A stretch of DNA of 60,781 nt from Clostridia bacterium (GTDB lineage Bacteria; Bacillota; Clostridia; Christensenellales; CAG-138). The notes under the pieces are model-generated. The model was not told the DNA's origin. It saw only the letters and a program-made list of their open reading frames with translations, and did not search any database. The position numbers were made by a program, and so were the translations under genes. Below are positions 17,037 through 23,952 of this stretch, one piece after another. Location of the stretch: assembly GCA_017388175.1 (NCBI GenBank), contig JAFOTD010000032.1, forward strand, positions 1 to 60,781, written 5' to 3'. Positions within the stretch are counted from its first letter, which is position 1. Each line of letters starts with the position of its first letter.

Positions 17037-19160
17037 TTACGGCTTCTTGGCAAACCAGCCGAGGAATTCACAGCAGCCGGTGTCTTCATAGGTGCCGACA
17101 AAGTTGCAGTAGACGTAGTACTTAGCGCCGATATTGTCAGCCGGCGCCCATTTCTCGCTGAGATTGTGTACATACACGGTTTCGCCGGTCTTGTTGTTGG
17201 TTGCCTTGACGATGATATCACCGTCTTTATCAATGACTTCCACAACGACGATGATGATGCGGAAACCGTATGTATTGGATGCATACTGAGTCTGGTTCGC
17301 GAGCAGATCGTCAATTGACAGCTTCTTCGGAGCGATTTCCATATAAGTCTTGGTTTTGTTGTAATACTTCAGGAACGCGTCCTTGTCCTTGAACCCTTTG
17401 ATAATGCGGAAGCGGCGCTGCGCGGGTTCCATGTTTTCCTTCTCAGCCCGCAGTGTGATCACGGATGCGCCGTAATACTCGGCTCCCATTGTGATCTGGA
17501 AGGAGAAGTTGCCGGATCCGTCCACGGATACCTTGCCGCAACTGACATTTTGCGGATCGTCGCTCGTCGCGGTCAGCTCTGCGCCGGGCGTCGTCTTGCC
17601 GGTCACGGTCAGCTTGCCGGAGGCGTCTGCGCGGAGCGCGGAACCCTCGGAATGAACCTCAAGCTTCATCGGTTCGGGGATGAACTTATATGCGTGGATC
17701 GTGATCTCTTCTTCGTCGGTCACATAATTATCCTTTGTTGCGACGATCTTCAGCGTTTCAACATCCTCTTCACCGGCGTCAGCGGGGAACTTGAAATCGT
17801 AGACGAACATGCCGCCTGCGTCGATCGGAACGGGATTGCCGTTGACCGAGACGTCCGCTGTCGGCTCGTCAATGGTACCGGAGATCTTGATCTCGTTGGA
17901 TTCCGGCGCCATAATGATATTGTCGTCGTCGGGAACAGGGGCAGTCAGCGTAATATTCAGCTTCGGGAACGTACGAGTAAACGAAGGACAATTAACTTTA
18001 TATGAGCTCCCGTCCGGAGAGGTAATTGTAATCTCCGGGAAGAACTCGACGGTCGACTCCTCCAACGGTTCATTCTTGTAGAAGATCTGAACGGGAATCT
18101 TCACCTTGCGCTGCTTATCCTTGTCGTCTTCGTTTTCATACTGATAATCTTCCTGATTGGGGAAGTGGATCGTCAGCTTGGATTTTGCGGGAACGACAAC
18201 CGTGATGGAAACGAGATCCTCATTGTTTTCGCCCTTTTCGTCCTGAATGATTGCGGTACGGGTATCGGTAGATTCCCCGCTCGGATCGGGAGATGCGACA
18301 GGCTCATCGGGCTGTACGGAATCCGGATAGACCGGGGTGATAAAAATGCCGCCGTTGCTCAGCACGCTGATCGTAACGGACGTTGCGCTGTGCAGGATCA
18401 TCGTATCTGCCGTCTCCATGAGCTCCGTCCAGTTATTCCGCAGGCGGAGCATGCCGTTGCCGTACAGCGCCTTGGCGTCGGCAAACCGGATCGTTACGGA
18501 TTCGTCCGCAAAGTACATCCCGACATGTTCCGGATCCCCGAGGTCGATCCGGACGATCTGCGGCGTAAGCTCCGTTATCCCGTTCTCAAAAAGCGTTTCA
18601 AGCAGACGGAACAGGACGTCGGATTGCGAACGATCCTTCAAAACGATCCGCTGTCCGCGGACGGCGGAAGAGACCTCCGCTCCTTCGATGACCGGGAGAC
18701 GGTCCGGGCGCGCTGCGTCGTCGTTCAGCACGACGCCGTCCGGCCCGAGGATCGCAAACCGATCGCCGCTTGCGCCGAAGCGGATGCACGCCGTTTTCTG
18801 CCACGTCAGCACGGGTACGTCCTCCTTCGGATCCGGGATCAGATCTTCCAAAAGCCATCCTTCGTTATAGAAGACGTAGGTCAGCTTATAGTATGCTTCA
18901 ATGCCGAAGCGGTCGCTCTCGCCGAAGACCTTCACAAAGACGTAGTCCGTCTTGTCCTCCGGGTTGGTCTGCCGCCGCGTCACCTCGCAAGAGACGATCT
19001 CCGCGTCATAGCGCTGCCATTCCGTGCTTTCGGCAACGTCCCGCTTGATCGCCGCCTGACCGACAACCTGCTCGCTTTTGCTCTTTTTTTCGGAACAGCC
19101 GGCGAATGCGCCGAGGCAGAACAGAACGGCCATCAGAACACAGATCACTTTTCGGAACAT
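17037..19160 (-). CDS. lipoprotein with a DivIB/FtsQ-like beta domain and Ig-like domains
   Basis: A 707-residue exported lipoprotein: signal peptide with lipobox AFAGC (Cys22). Residues about 44-110 form a small alpha/beta-looking domain. Residues 121-282 align with the DivIB beta domain 262-420 of the neighbouring gene: ACIRFGASGDRFAIL against ACVRWGPQNEYLAII, RIDLGDPEHVGMYF against RIDMTELMQIRMYL, NNWTELMETAD against RHWSEIMDEAS, and then a similar Pro/Ser-rich linker. There is no POTRA domain and no membrane helix. Residues about 330-560 look like two or three Ig-like beta-sandwich domains, followed by a C-terminal domain ending in a Cys pair. No function is known to me; a division- or wall-related role is inferred from the paralogy and position. 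RBS GGGGAGAAG. Confidence 0.75.
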   Translation of the reverse strand: MFRKVICVLMAVLFCLGAFAGCSEKKSKSEQVVGQAAIKRDVAESTEWQRYDAEIVSCEVTRRQTNPEDKTDYVFVKVFGESDRFGIEAYYKLTYVFYNEGWLLEDLIPDPKEDVPVLTWQKTACIRFGASGDRFAILGPDGVVLNDDAARPDRLPVIEGAEVSSAVRGQRIVLKDRSQSDVLFRLLETLFENGITELTPQIVRIDLGDPEHVGMYFADESVTIRFADAKALYGNGMLRLRNNWTELMETADTMILHSATSVTISVLSNGGIFITPVYPDSVQPDEPVASPDPSGESTDTRTAIIQDEKGENNEDLVSITVVVPAKSKLTIHFPNQEDYQYENEDDKDKQRKVKIPVQIFYKNEPLEESTVEFFPEITITSPDGSSYKVNCPSFTRTFPKLNITLTAPVPDDDNIIMAPESNEIKISGTIDEPTADVSVNGNPVPIDAGGMFVYDFKFPADAGEEDVETLKIVATKDNYVTDEEEITIHAYKFIPEPMKLEVHSEGSALRADASGKLTVTGKTTPGAELTATSDDPQNVSCGKVSVDGSGNFSFQITMGAEYYGASVITLRAEKENMEPAQRRFRIIKGFKDKDAFLKYYNKTKTYMEIAPKKLSIDDLLANQTQYASNTYGFRIIIVVVEVIDKDGDIIVKATNNKTGETVYVHNLSEKWAPADNIGAKYYVYCNFVGTYEDTGCCEFLGWFAKKP

Positions 19161-19189
19161 AGCTTCTTCTCCCCATTTATTATCATATT

Positions 19190-19218
19190 ATTATATCATA
19201 TCGGTGCAGGGATGTCCA
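19190..19218 (-). promoter_or_regulatory. promoter of the DivIB-like lipoprotein gene
   Basis: On the minus strand TGGACA (19218-19213), a 17 bp spacer and TATAAT (19195-19190), about 30 bases before the start codon. The region is AT-rich. It lies just past the rpsF operon terminator, so the lipoprotein is transcribed on its own. Confidence 0.7.
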
Positions 19219-19234
19219 CAGCGGACAGGCGAAT

Positions 19235-19262
19235 AAAAAACGAGGCTCTTTCGAGCCCCGTG
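19235..19262 (-). terminator. terminator of the rpsF-ssb-rpsR operon
   Basis: On the minus strand GGGCTC-GAAA-GAGCCTCG followed by TTTTTTATTC, about 30 bp past the rpsR stop. Confidence 0.8.
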
Positions 19263-19290
19263 CTAAGCGGTCGTGTTGTGACTTTGTAAA

Positions 19291-19533
19291 TTACTCTGCG
19301 CAGTAGGGCAGCAGAGCCATGATTCTCGCGCGCTTGATCGCGACCGCGAGATCGCGCTGATGCTCGGCGCACACGCCGGACATGCGGCGGGGCATGATCT
19401 TTCCGCTCTCGGAAACGAAGCCCTGCAGCTTTTTGATGTCCTTATAATCAATGGACGTGGCCTTCTCAACGCAGAAACGGCAAACTTTGCGTCTGCTTCT
19501 CGGACGACGGGGACGCAGTTTACGATCTTCCAT
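19291..19533 (-). CDS. rpsR: 30S ribosomal protein S18
   Basis: An 80-residue basic protein with the S18 signature: VCRFC near the N-terminus, [22 protein letters not shown] and the C-terminal [12 protein letters not shown]18 binds S6 and 16S rRNA on the platform of the small subunit. The CRFC and CAEH cysteines/histidine suggest a zinc-binding form of S18 (inference). Last gene of the operon; RBS CAGGAGG. Confidence 0.96.
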   Translation of the reverse strand: MEDRKLRPRRPRSRRKVCRFCVEKATSIDYKDIKKLQGFVSESGKIMPRRMSGVCAEHQRDLAVAIKRARIMALLPYCAE

Positions 19534-19556
19534 GTGATGCCTCCTGAAATAATGAA

Positions 19557-19976
19557 TTAAAACGGTAAGTCGTCGGAATTGATGTCGGTGAATCCGGCGA
19601 GATCCTGCGCGTTCGCCTGCGGACGCGGCGCGGAATAACCGCTGCCGTTTTCATCCGCCGCTTTCGGCGTCAGGAACTCGACTTCGTCTGCCGATACGTC
19701 AAGCGACATACGGGTCGTGCCGTCCTTTGCTTCGTAGGTGCGCGCCTGCAGTTCGCCGATGACGGCGACCTTGCGGCCCTTACTAAGGTAACGCGCACAA
19801 GTGTCGCCAAGCTGCCGCCAGGCATTGATGCGGAAGAAATCCGTTTGTCTTTCTCCGCTCTGGTTCGCGAAGCGCCGGTTGACGGCGATGGTAAAGGTGC
19901 AGATGGTCACGCCGCTGGGCGTGCTGCGCACCTCGGGGTCATGGGTCAGGTTGCCGATCAAAGTAATCTTATTCAT
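19557..19976 (-). CDS. ssb: single-stranded DNA-binding protein
   Basis: A 139-residue OB-fold SSB: N-terminal [17 protein letters not shown], core with [20 protein letters not shown], a short glycine/proline-poor linker, and the acidic tip DSDDLPF-like (SDDLPF) that recruits repair and replication proteins. Shorter linker than E. coli SSB, usual for Bacillota. Sits between rpsF and rpsR as in most Gram-positive genomes. GGAGG lies 10 bases before the start. Confidence 0.96.
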   Translation of the reverse strand: MNKITLIGNLTHDPEVRSTPSGVTICTFTIAVNRRFANQSGERQTDFFRINAWRQLGDTCARYLSKGRKVAVIGELQARTYEAKDGTTRMSLDVSADEVEFLTPKAADENGSGYSAPRPQANAQDLAGFTDINSDDLPF

Positions 19977-20018
19977 GCTTTCATGTTCCTCCGTTCTTTC
20001 GTGCTGTTACTTTGTTTG

Positions 20019-20306
20019 TTATGCTTCCTTACGAGTGACCATGTAACGCATGAGCCGTTCATCGTTGCGCATGTTGCGCTCCAGCTCACGGGGCAGTTCC
20101 GGGTTCGCGTTGAACGTGACCAGAACATAGAAGCCCTCGGTTTTGTAATCGATCGGATATGCCAGGCGACGCTTGCCCCACACATCGGTCTTTTCGATCT
20201 CTCCGCCGTTTGCGGTGATAATGTCGGCAAACTTATCCATGACGACCTTATCCGCTTCCTCATCGAGTTCGGGCGTGATCACGTACAAAACTTCGTACTG
20301 ATTCAT
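20019..20306 (-). CDS. rpsF: 30S ribosomal protein S6
   Basis: A 95-residue protein with the S6 pattern NQYEVLYVITPELDEE, GGEIEKTDVWGKRRLAYPIDYKTEGFYVL (split by the beta strands) and ERNMRNDERLMRYMVTRKE. The start at 20306 is fixed by an AAGGAGGTGA site; the longer frame to 20423 would run through the promoter. First gene of the rpsF-ssb-rpsR operon, 42 bp before ssb. Confidence 0.96.
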   Translation of the reverse strand: MNQYEVLYVITPELDEEADKVVMDKFADIITANGGEIEKTDVWGKRRLAYPIDYKTEGFYVLVTFNANPELPRELERNMRNDERLMRYMVTRKEA

Positions 20307-20319
20307 GTATTTCACCTCC

Positions 20320-20399
20320 TTATGGACTTTAGGCCTTCTCCTGAAGGCAAGAAGGACCGTTAGCCTTCGTACTATATCACATCTCTTTCCGGAATGCAA
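20320..20399 (-). promoter_or_regulatory. promoter and structured leader of the rpsF operon
   Basis: Minus strand: TTGCAT (20399-20394), 17 bp, TATAGT (20376-20371) with a TGA extension. The roughly 60-nt leader holds mutually exclusive hairpins, GAAGGC/GCCTTC and GCCTTC/GAAGGC, ahead of the S6 ribosome binding site. Many bacteria regulate rpsF through an S6:S18 binding leader; whether this one carries that motif I cannot say. Confidence 0.55.
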
Positions 20400-20463
20400 G
20401 GATTTTTTCGGTATTTTCTGCATTTTTTCATGGCGGACGAGCCGTCAATTCACGCGGTTGAGA

Positions 20464-20517
20464 AAGCTTTCCCCTTGAAAGGGAGGCGGATCGGCGATGC
20501 CGAGCCGGATAAGGCGG
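20464..20517 (+). repeat. two-hairpin interspersed repeat (CTTTCCCC type)
   Basis: CTTTCCCC/GGGAGG-like first hairpin, then CGGC-GAT-GCCG second hairpin and GGATAAGG. A better-preserved relative is at about 47107-47155 (CTTCCCCTGAAGGGGAAG then GTCGCCTTTGGCGAC, GATGAGG). Part of a repeat cluster that fills the 352 bp between rpsF and holA. Confidence 0.55.
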
Positions 20518-20530
20518 AAAAATTGCGCTG

Positions 20531-20562
20531 TCATCCTGAACCGCAAAGCGGTGAAGGACCCA
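20531..20562 (+). repeat. TGTCATCCTGA-type repeat fragment
   Basis: TGTCATCCTGAACCGC AAAGCGGTGAAGGA matches one end of the unit at 16898-16968 and the sequence at 60690 onward. No matching GGATGACA end is seen here, so the copy is incomplete. Confidence 0.5.
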
Positions 20563-20596
20563 AGCGTTGGGTAAAAAGAATTGCGGTTCGCGCGTG

Positions 20597-20633
20597 AATT
20601 GTCCTGCGGACATGAATTGCCCTTGCGGGCATG
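20597..20633 (+). repeat. tandem mini-hairpin repeat ahead of holA
   Basis: Two adjacent units of about 18-19 bp: GAATTGTCCTGCGGACAT and GAATTGCCCTTGCGGGCAT. Each folds (GTCC/GGAC, GCCC/GGGC) and the arms differ in a compensating way. A single related stretch, GGACATGAATTGCC, occurs at about 36534-36547. Confidence 0.5.
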
Positions 20634-20652
20634 TACGGGTTTGTGCTACAAT
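20623..20652 (+). promoter_or_regulatory. promoter of holA, giving a leaderless mRNA
   Basis: TTGCGG (20623-20628), 18 bp, TACAAT (20647-20652) with a TGC extension. The expected transcription start, about 7 bases on, coincides with the holA ATG at 20659. The -35 lies within the mini-hairpin repeat. Confidence 0.5.
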
Positions 20653-20658
20653 ATCCAT

Positions 20659-21645
20659 ATGACCGAAAATGAGCTGTACAAACAAACCAACGCAAAAACG
20701 CTTTGCGGCGCGTACCTTTTCGAAGGGACGGAGGAGATGACCAAGCAGCAGGCGATCGACCGGATCACGGCGCTTTTGGATCCCGGCTTTTCGGATCTGA
20801 ACCTCAAGCGGATAAAGCAGCCTGAGGCGTCCGCCGTGCTCGACGCGGTGCACGCGCTGCCGGTATTCGACGCGCTGTGCGTCACGATCTTCACCGAGTT
20901 TGACGACGCGCTGATCTTTGACGCGCTCGAAAAGCGGAACGCGCTTGCCTCGCTGTTTTTGCCGAAGGACGCGATCATCCTGTTCGTGCGGCGCGGCAAG
21001 GGCCGCGAAACGGCGTTTACGAAGCTTTTCGCGGAAAAGAACCGGATCGTTTCGTTTGATCCGCTGTCCGAGGACCGTGCGCAGAACATGGTGACGCTTC
21101 TGTGCGCGCGGCGAAACGTCCGGCTCGAACGGTCGGAGGCGATGCGGCTTGTCGGTATGGCGGGAACGGACGCGTACCGGCTCGAAAACGAGGTCAGTAA
21201 GCTCTGCGACTACGTCGGCAGTGGCGGCACGATCAGTAAGGACGTACTTGATTTTATCGTCACGCCGTCGGTCGAATACGAGGTTTTTCCGATGTTGAAC
21301 GCGCTTTTAGCGGGCAACAAAAAGACCGCGATGCGCATGCTCACAGAAGCGCTGAAGGATGGGCAGGAAAACCCGCTGCGCGTCGCGACGTTTCTCGAGG
21401 GGCGCCTAAAGCAGATGCTGATCGGGCGCGAAATGCTCGAAGAAAAGCGCCCACGTCCCGAGATCCTGAAGGCGATGGGCGGCAATCCGAAGGCTGCCGA
21501 GATCGCGCTGAAAAACGCGCAGAAATTCCCGCTCGACCGGCTGAAAGCCGCCGTCGCAGCCTTTGCCCGCATCAACGCGGACATGAAGCAGGGGCTTTTG
21601 AACGAATCCGACGCGCTGATCCTTGCGATCTACAGGAGCTTCTAA
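20659..21645 (+). CDS. holA: DNA polymerase III subunit delta
   Basis: A 328-residue clamp-loader delta subunit, which opens the sliding clamp. It has the weak family pattern: N-terminal AYLFEGTEEMTKQQAIDRI, the central LCARRNVRLERSEAMRLVGMAG, NEVSKLCDYVG, and C-terminal LEGRLKQMLIGREM with NPKAAEIALKNAQKF. It starts at ATG 20659; no ribosome binding site precedes it and the -10 box ends 6 bases upstream. The longer frame from 20581 runs through a repeat. A terminator follows directly. Confidence 0.9.
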   Translation: MTENELYKQTNAKTLCGAYLFEGTEEMTKQQAIDRITALLDPGFSDLNLKRIKQPEASAVLDAVHALPVFDALCVTIFTEFDDALIFDALEKRNALASLFLPKDAIILFVRRGKGRETAFTKLFAEKNRIVSFDPLSEDRAQNMVTLLCARRNVRLERSEAMRLVGMAGTDAYRLENEVSKLCDYVGSGGTISKDVLDFIVTPSVEYEVFPMLNALLAGNKKTAMRMLTEALKDGQENPLRVATFLEGRLKQMLIGREMLEEKRPRPEILKAMGGNPKAAEIALKNAQKFPLDRLKAAVAAFARINADMKQGLLNESDALILAIYRSF

Positions 21646-21648
21646 CGG

Positions 21649-21671
21649 ACGGGCAAAGCCCGTTCTTTTTT
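21649..21671 (+). terminator. terminator behind holA
   Basis: ACGGGC-AAA-GCCCGT followed by TCTTTTTTT, starting 4 bp after the stop. Confidence 0.8.
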
Positions 21672-21704
21672 TAATCGGGGCGGCTCGCGGCTGCTTTTCA
21701 CCGA

Positions 21705-21733
21705 TTGCAATCCGGCTCGGTTTATGATATGCT
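21705..21733 (+). promoter_or_regulatory. promoter of the clostripain operon
   Basis: TTGCAA (21705-21710), 17 bp, TATGCT (21728-21733) with a TGA extension, 30 bases before the start codon. Confidence 0.55.
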
Positions 21734-21762
21734 ATGATATTATAGAAAAAGAGAGGTTCGGC

Positions 21763-23406
21763 ATGGAACGCTCGGCGCATAAAACCGCAAAGCTGACGGG
21801 GCTGATCGTGACGGTCGTCGTGATCGCCGTTCTGGTGATCCTGATCGGCTCGCTCTGCACGTGCGTTTGCACCTGCGGAAGGTGTCTCGGCTGCGGCGGA
21901 TGCGCGCCCGTATGCAGCAGGCGCCTGCCTCAAAGCGACGCGCAGGCGACGCCGGAACAGGTATCGACTGCAAAGCCGCAGACGGCACAGAACGTTGAAC
22001 AGACGACGGCCGAACCGATCGAACCCGGTATGCCGGACGGACAGACCGCGGCGCTTCCGATCCTGCGCGAAAAGCAGGTAAAGCTGAAAAACGACGGCAC
22101 CGATACCGTTACGGTACTGGTGCTGATGAACGGATCGGACCTCGAATCGCAATACGGCGAGGCGACCGACGATCTGACCGAAATGATCCGCGCGGACAAG
22201 AGCAGCCGCGTGAACGTGCTCGTTGAAACGGTCGGCACAAAAAAATGGAACGGACGCTACGACATTTCCTCGCGCCGCTCGCAGCGCTACCGGGTGACGA
22301 ACAGCGGGCTTACGCTTGTGGACGATTCGCTCGGCCAGCTCGACACGACGGTTCCCGCAACGCTTTCCGATTTCATCCGCTGGGGCGTTGAAAACTACCC
22401 TGCGGACCGCTACATTCTGGTCTTATGGGACCACGGCGGCGGGCCGGTTTACGGCTTCGGGTACGATGAGTTTCAGTCCTATTCCGCGACGCTGACCATC
22501 GACGAAATGCAGACCGCTTTGAAGGACGGCGGCGTATTTTTCGACGTGATCGGCATGGACTGCTGCCTGATGTCCTCCGTTGAGGTTGCAAGCGCGCTGT
22601 ACGATTACTGCGACTACACGCTGCTTTCCGAGGACTTTGAGCCCGGCTGCGGCTGGGAGCATTCGAAGTGGCTTTCCGCGCTCGCGAACAATCCCGCGAT
22701 TCCAACGCCGGACCTTGCGAAGACGCTGATCGACGCGTCCGTGCGCTATTGCGAAGAGAGCCGCGGCTCCGACGGCGGCATGACGCTCGCTCTGATCGAT
22801 GAATCCTACGTGCCGATGCTGTTCAGCGTGTGGACGGAGTTCGCCTACGCCAACGAGGAAACGCTGCTCTCGCAGAATTACAGTCAGCTTCGCGAATCGA
22901 CCGGCCGCGCGCATCCGATGCTGACGCGTTCGGTCAGCGATTGGTTCTCCGGCGGGGACGAGTACACGCTCAGCGATTACTATATCACCGACGTTCTGTC
23001 CCTTGCCGCTAACATTCCGTCCGACCGTTCCGACGTGCTCTCGTCGATGCTCGACGCCGCGATCGTGTATTACGGCGCGACGTCCGACGAACGGACGCTC
23101 GCGGGGCTTTCGGTGACGCTGCCGTACGGCGATCGCGCGTTCTATAATGAGCTTGTGCGCGTGTTCCGCAACGCCGGGTTCGACGAGGCATATATCACAT
23201 GGCTTGGCAAATTTGCCGACGTGCATACGGCTGCGGGCGATTATTACGATTTCGGCGACTGGAGCGGCTGGGCCGATTATTTCGCCGATTACAACTGGAG
23301 CAGTTTCGGAGGCTTTCTCGGCGATCTCGGCGAGTACGCGTCCGACTGGACGAACGGCTGGAGCGACGTTGCGGTCGGCGTGATCGACTGGCTGCTCGGT
23401 GAATAA
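21763..23406 (+). CDS. membrane-anchored clostripain-family (C11) cysteine peptidase
   Basis: A 547-residue peptidase of clan CD. A membrane helix around residues 10-30 is followed at once by a Cys-rich stretch with eight cysteines (CTCVCTCGRC, CGGCAPVC), then a Thr/Pro/Gln-rich linker. The catalytic domain begins near residue 100; the His is in LWDHGGG (His224) and the Cys in DCCLM (Cys268 by family alignment, beside Cys267). C11 peptidases usually cut after Arg or Lys. The last ~50 residues are rich in Trp, Tyr, Asp and Gly (DFGDWSGWADYFADYNWSS). No signal cleavage is obvious, so the enzyme is probably surface-anchored. RBS GAGAGG. Confidence 0.85.
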   Translation: MERSAHKTAKLTGLIVTVVVIAVLVILIGSLCTCVCTCGRCLGCGGCAPVCSRRLPQSDAQATPEQVSTAKPQTAQNVEQTTAEPIEPGMPDGQTAALPILREKQVKLKNDGTDTVTVLVLMNGSDLESQYGEATDDLTEMIRADKSSRVNVLVETVGTKKWNGRYDISSRRSQRYRVTNSGLTLVDDSLGQLDTTVPATLSDFIRWGVENYPADRYILVLWDHGGGPVYGFGYDEFQSYSATLTIDEMQTALKDGGVFFDVIGMDCCLMSSVEVASALYDYCDYTLLSEDFEPGCGWEHSKWLSALANNPAIPTPDLAKTLIDASVRYCEESRGSDGGMTLALIDESYVPMLFSVWTEFAYANEETLLSQNYSQLRESTGRAHPMLTRSVSDWFSGGDEYTLSDYYITDVLSLAANIPSDRSDVLSSMLDAAIVYYGATSDERTLAGLSVTLPYGDRAFYNELVRVFRNAGFDEAYITWLGKFADVHTAAGDYYDFGDWSGWADYFADYNWSSFGGFLGDLGEYASDWTNGWSDVAVGVIDWLLGE

Positions 23407-23420
23407 GGAAAGGAACGCTT

Positions 23421-23948
23421 ATGAAACGATGGATCGTTTTGCTGACGGTCTGCCTCCTGCTTTTCTCGCTTGCTTGCGCGAAGACACAGGAAGCCGAACC
23501 CGAATCTGTGCCGGCGGTAACTGCGCCCGGCGAGCGTGAGATAAAGCTCACGCTGCCGCTCGGAAACCGGAACGACGTCGCGACGACGCTGTCAGGCTAT
23601 ACCGGCGGTTTTTCCGCGGCGGGCGGAGAAGCGCTGCGCTTTTCCGTGCAGAGCGACGACGCGGACGTTGCCGAGGGCGTCCTCCGCGACGACGGCACGC
23701 TTTACGTGATCGCGCACGGCGCGGGCGAAGCGAAGCTGACCGTGACTGCCGAAACCGGGTCCGGCGAAAAGGCCGAAGCGACCGTGTCGGTCAGCGTGCG
23801 CGACGCGCGCAGAACGCTCGTGCTGATCGTCGCAGGCGTACTTGCCGTTGTGCTTTTGATTCTGCTCGGCATGCCCGCGAAAAAAGAACCGGAACAGCCG
23901 GCGGCGATCGTCGAACCGAACGCAGAAACCCAAACCCGAAAGGAGTAA
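23421..23948 (+). CDS. small exported protein with Big2-like domain and C-terminal membrane helix
   Basis: A 175-residue protein: a hydrophobic signal region (MKRWIVLLTVCLLLFSLAC) with a poor lipobox, a beta-rich domain of about 85 residues resembling bacterial Ig-like group 2 repeats (LRFSVQSDDADVAEGVL, LYVIAHGAGEAKLTVTA), and a C-terminal membrane helix (about 132-151) ending in a charged tail. It lies 14 bp after the clostripain gene and 4 bp before the M32 peptidase, so the three are probably one operon. Function unknown; a surface partner or substrate of the peptidase is possible. Confidence 0.65.
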   Translation: MKRWIVLLTVCLLLFSLACAKTQEAEPESVPAVTAPGEREIKLTLPLGNRNDVATTLSGYTGGFSAAGGEALRFSVQSDDADVAEGVLRDDGTLYVIAHGAGEAKLTVTAETGSGEKAEATVSVSVRDARRTLVLIVAGVLAVVLLILLGMPAKKEPEQPAAIVEPNAETQTRKE

Positions 23949-23952
23949 TCAT

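Noticed and set aside
20581-20658. N-terminal extension of HolA from ATG-like 20581
   Set aside because: It would be encoded by the mini-hairpin repeat and lies upstream of the predicted transcription start.
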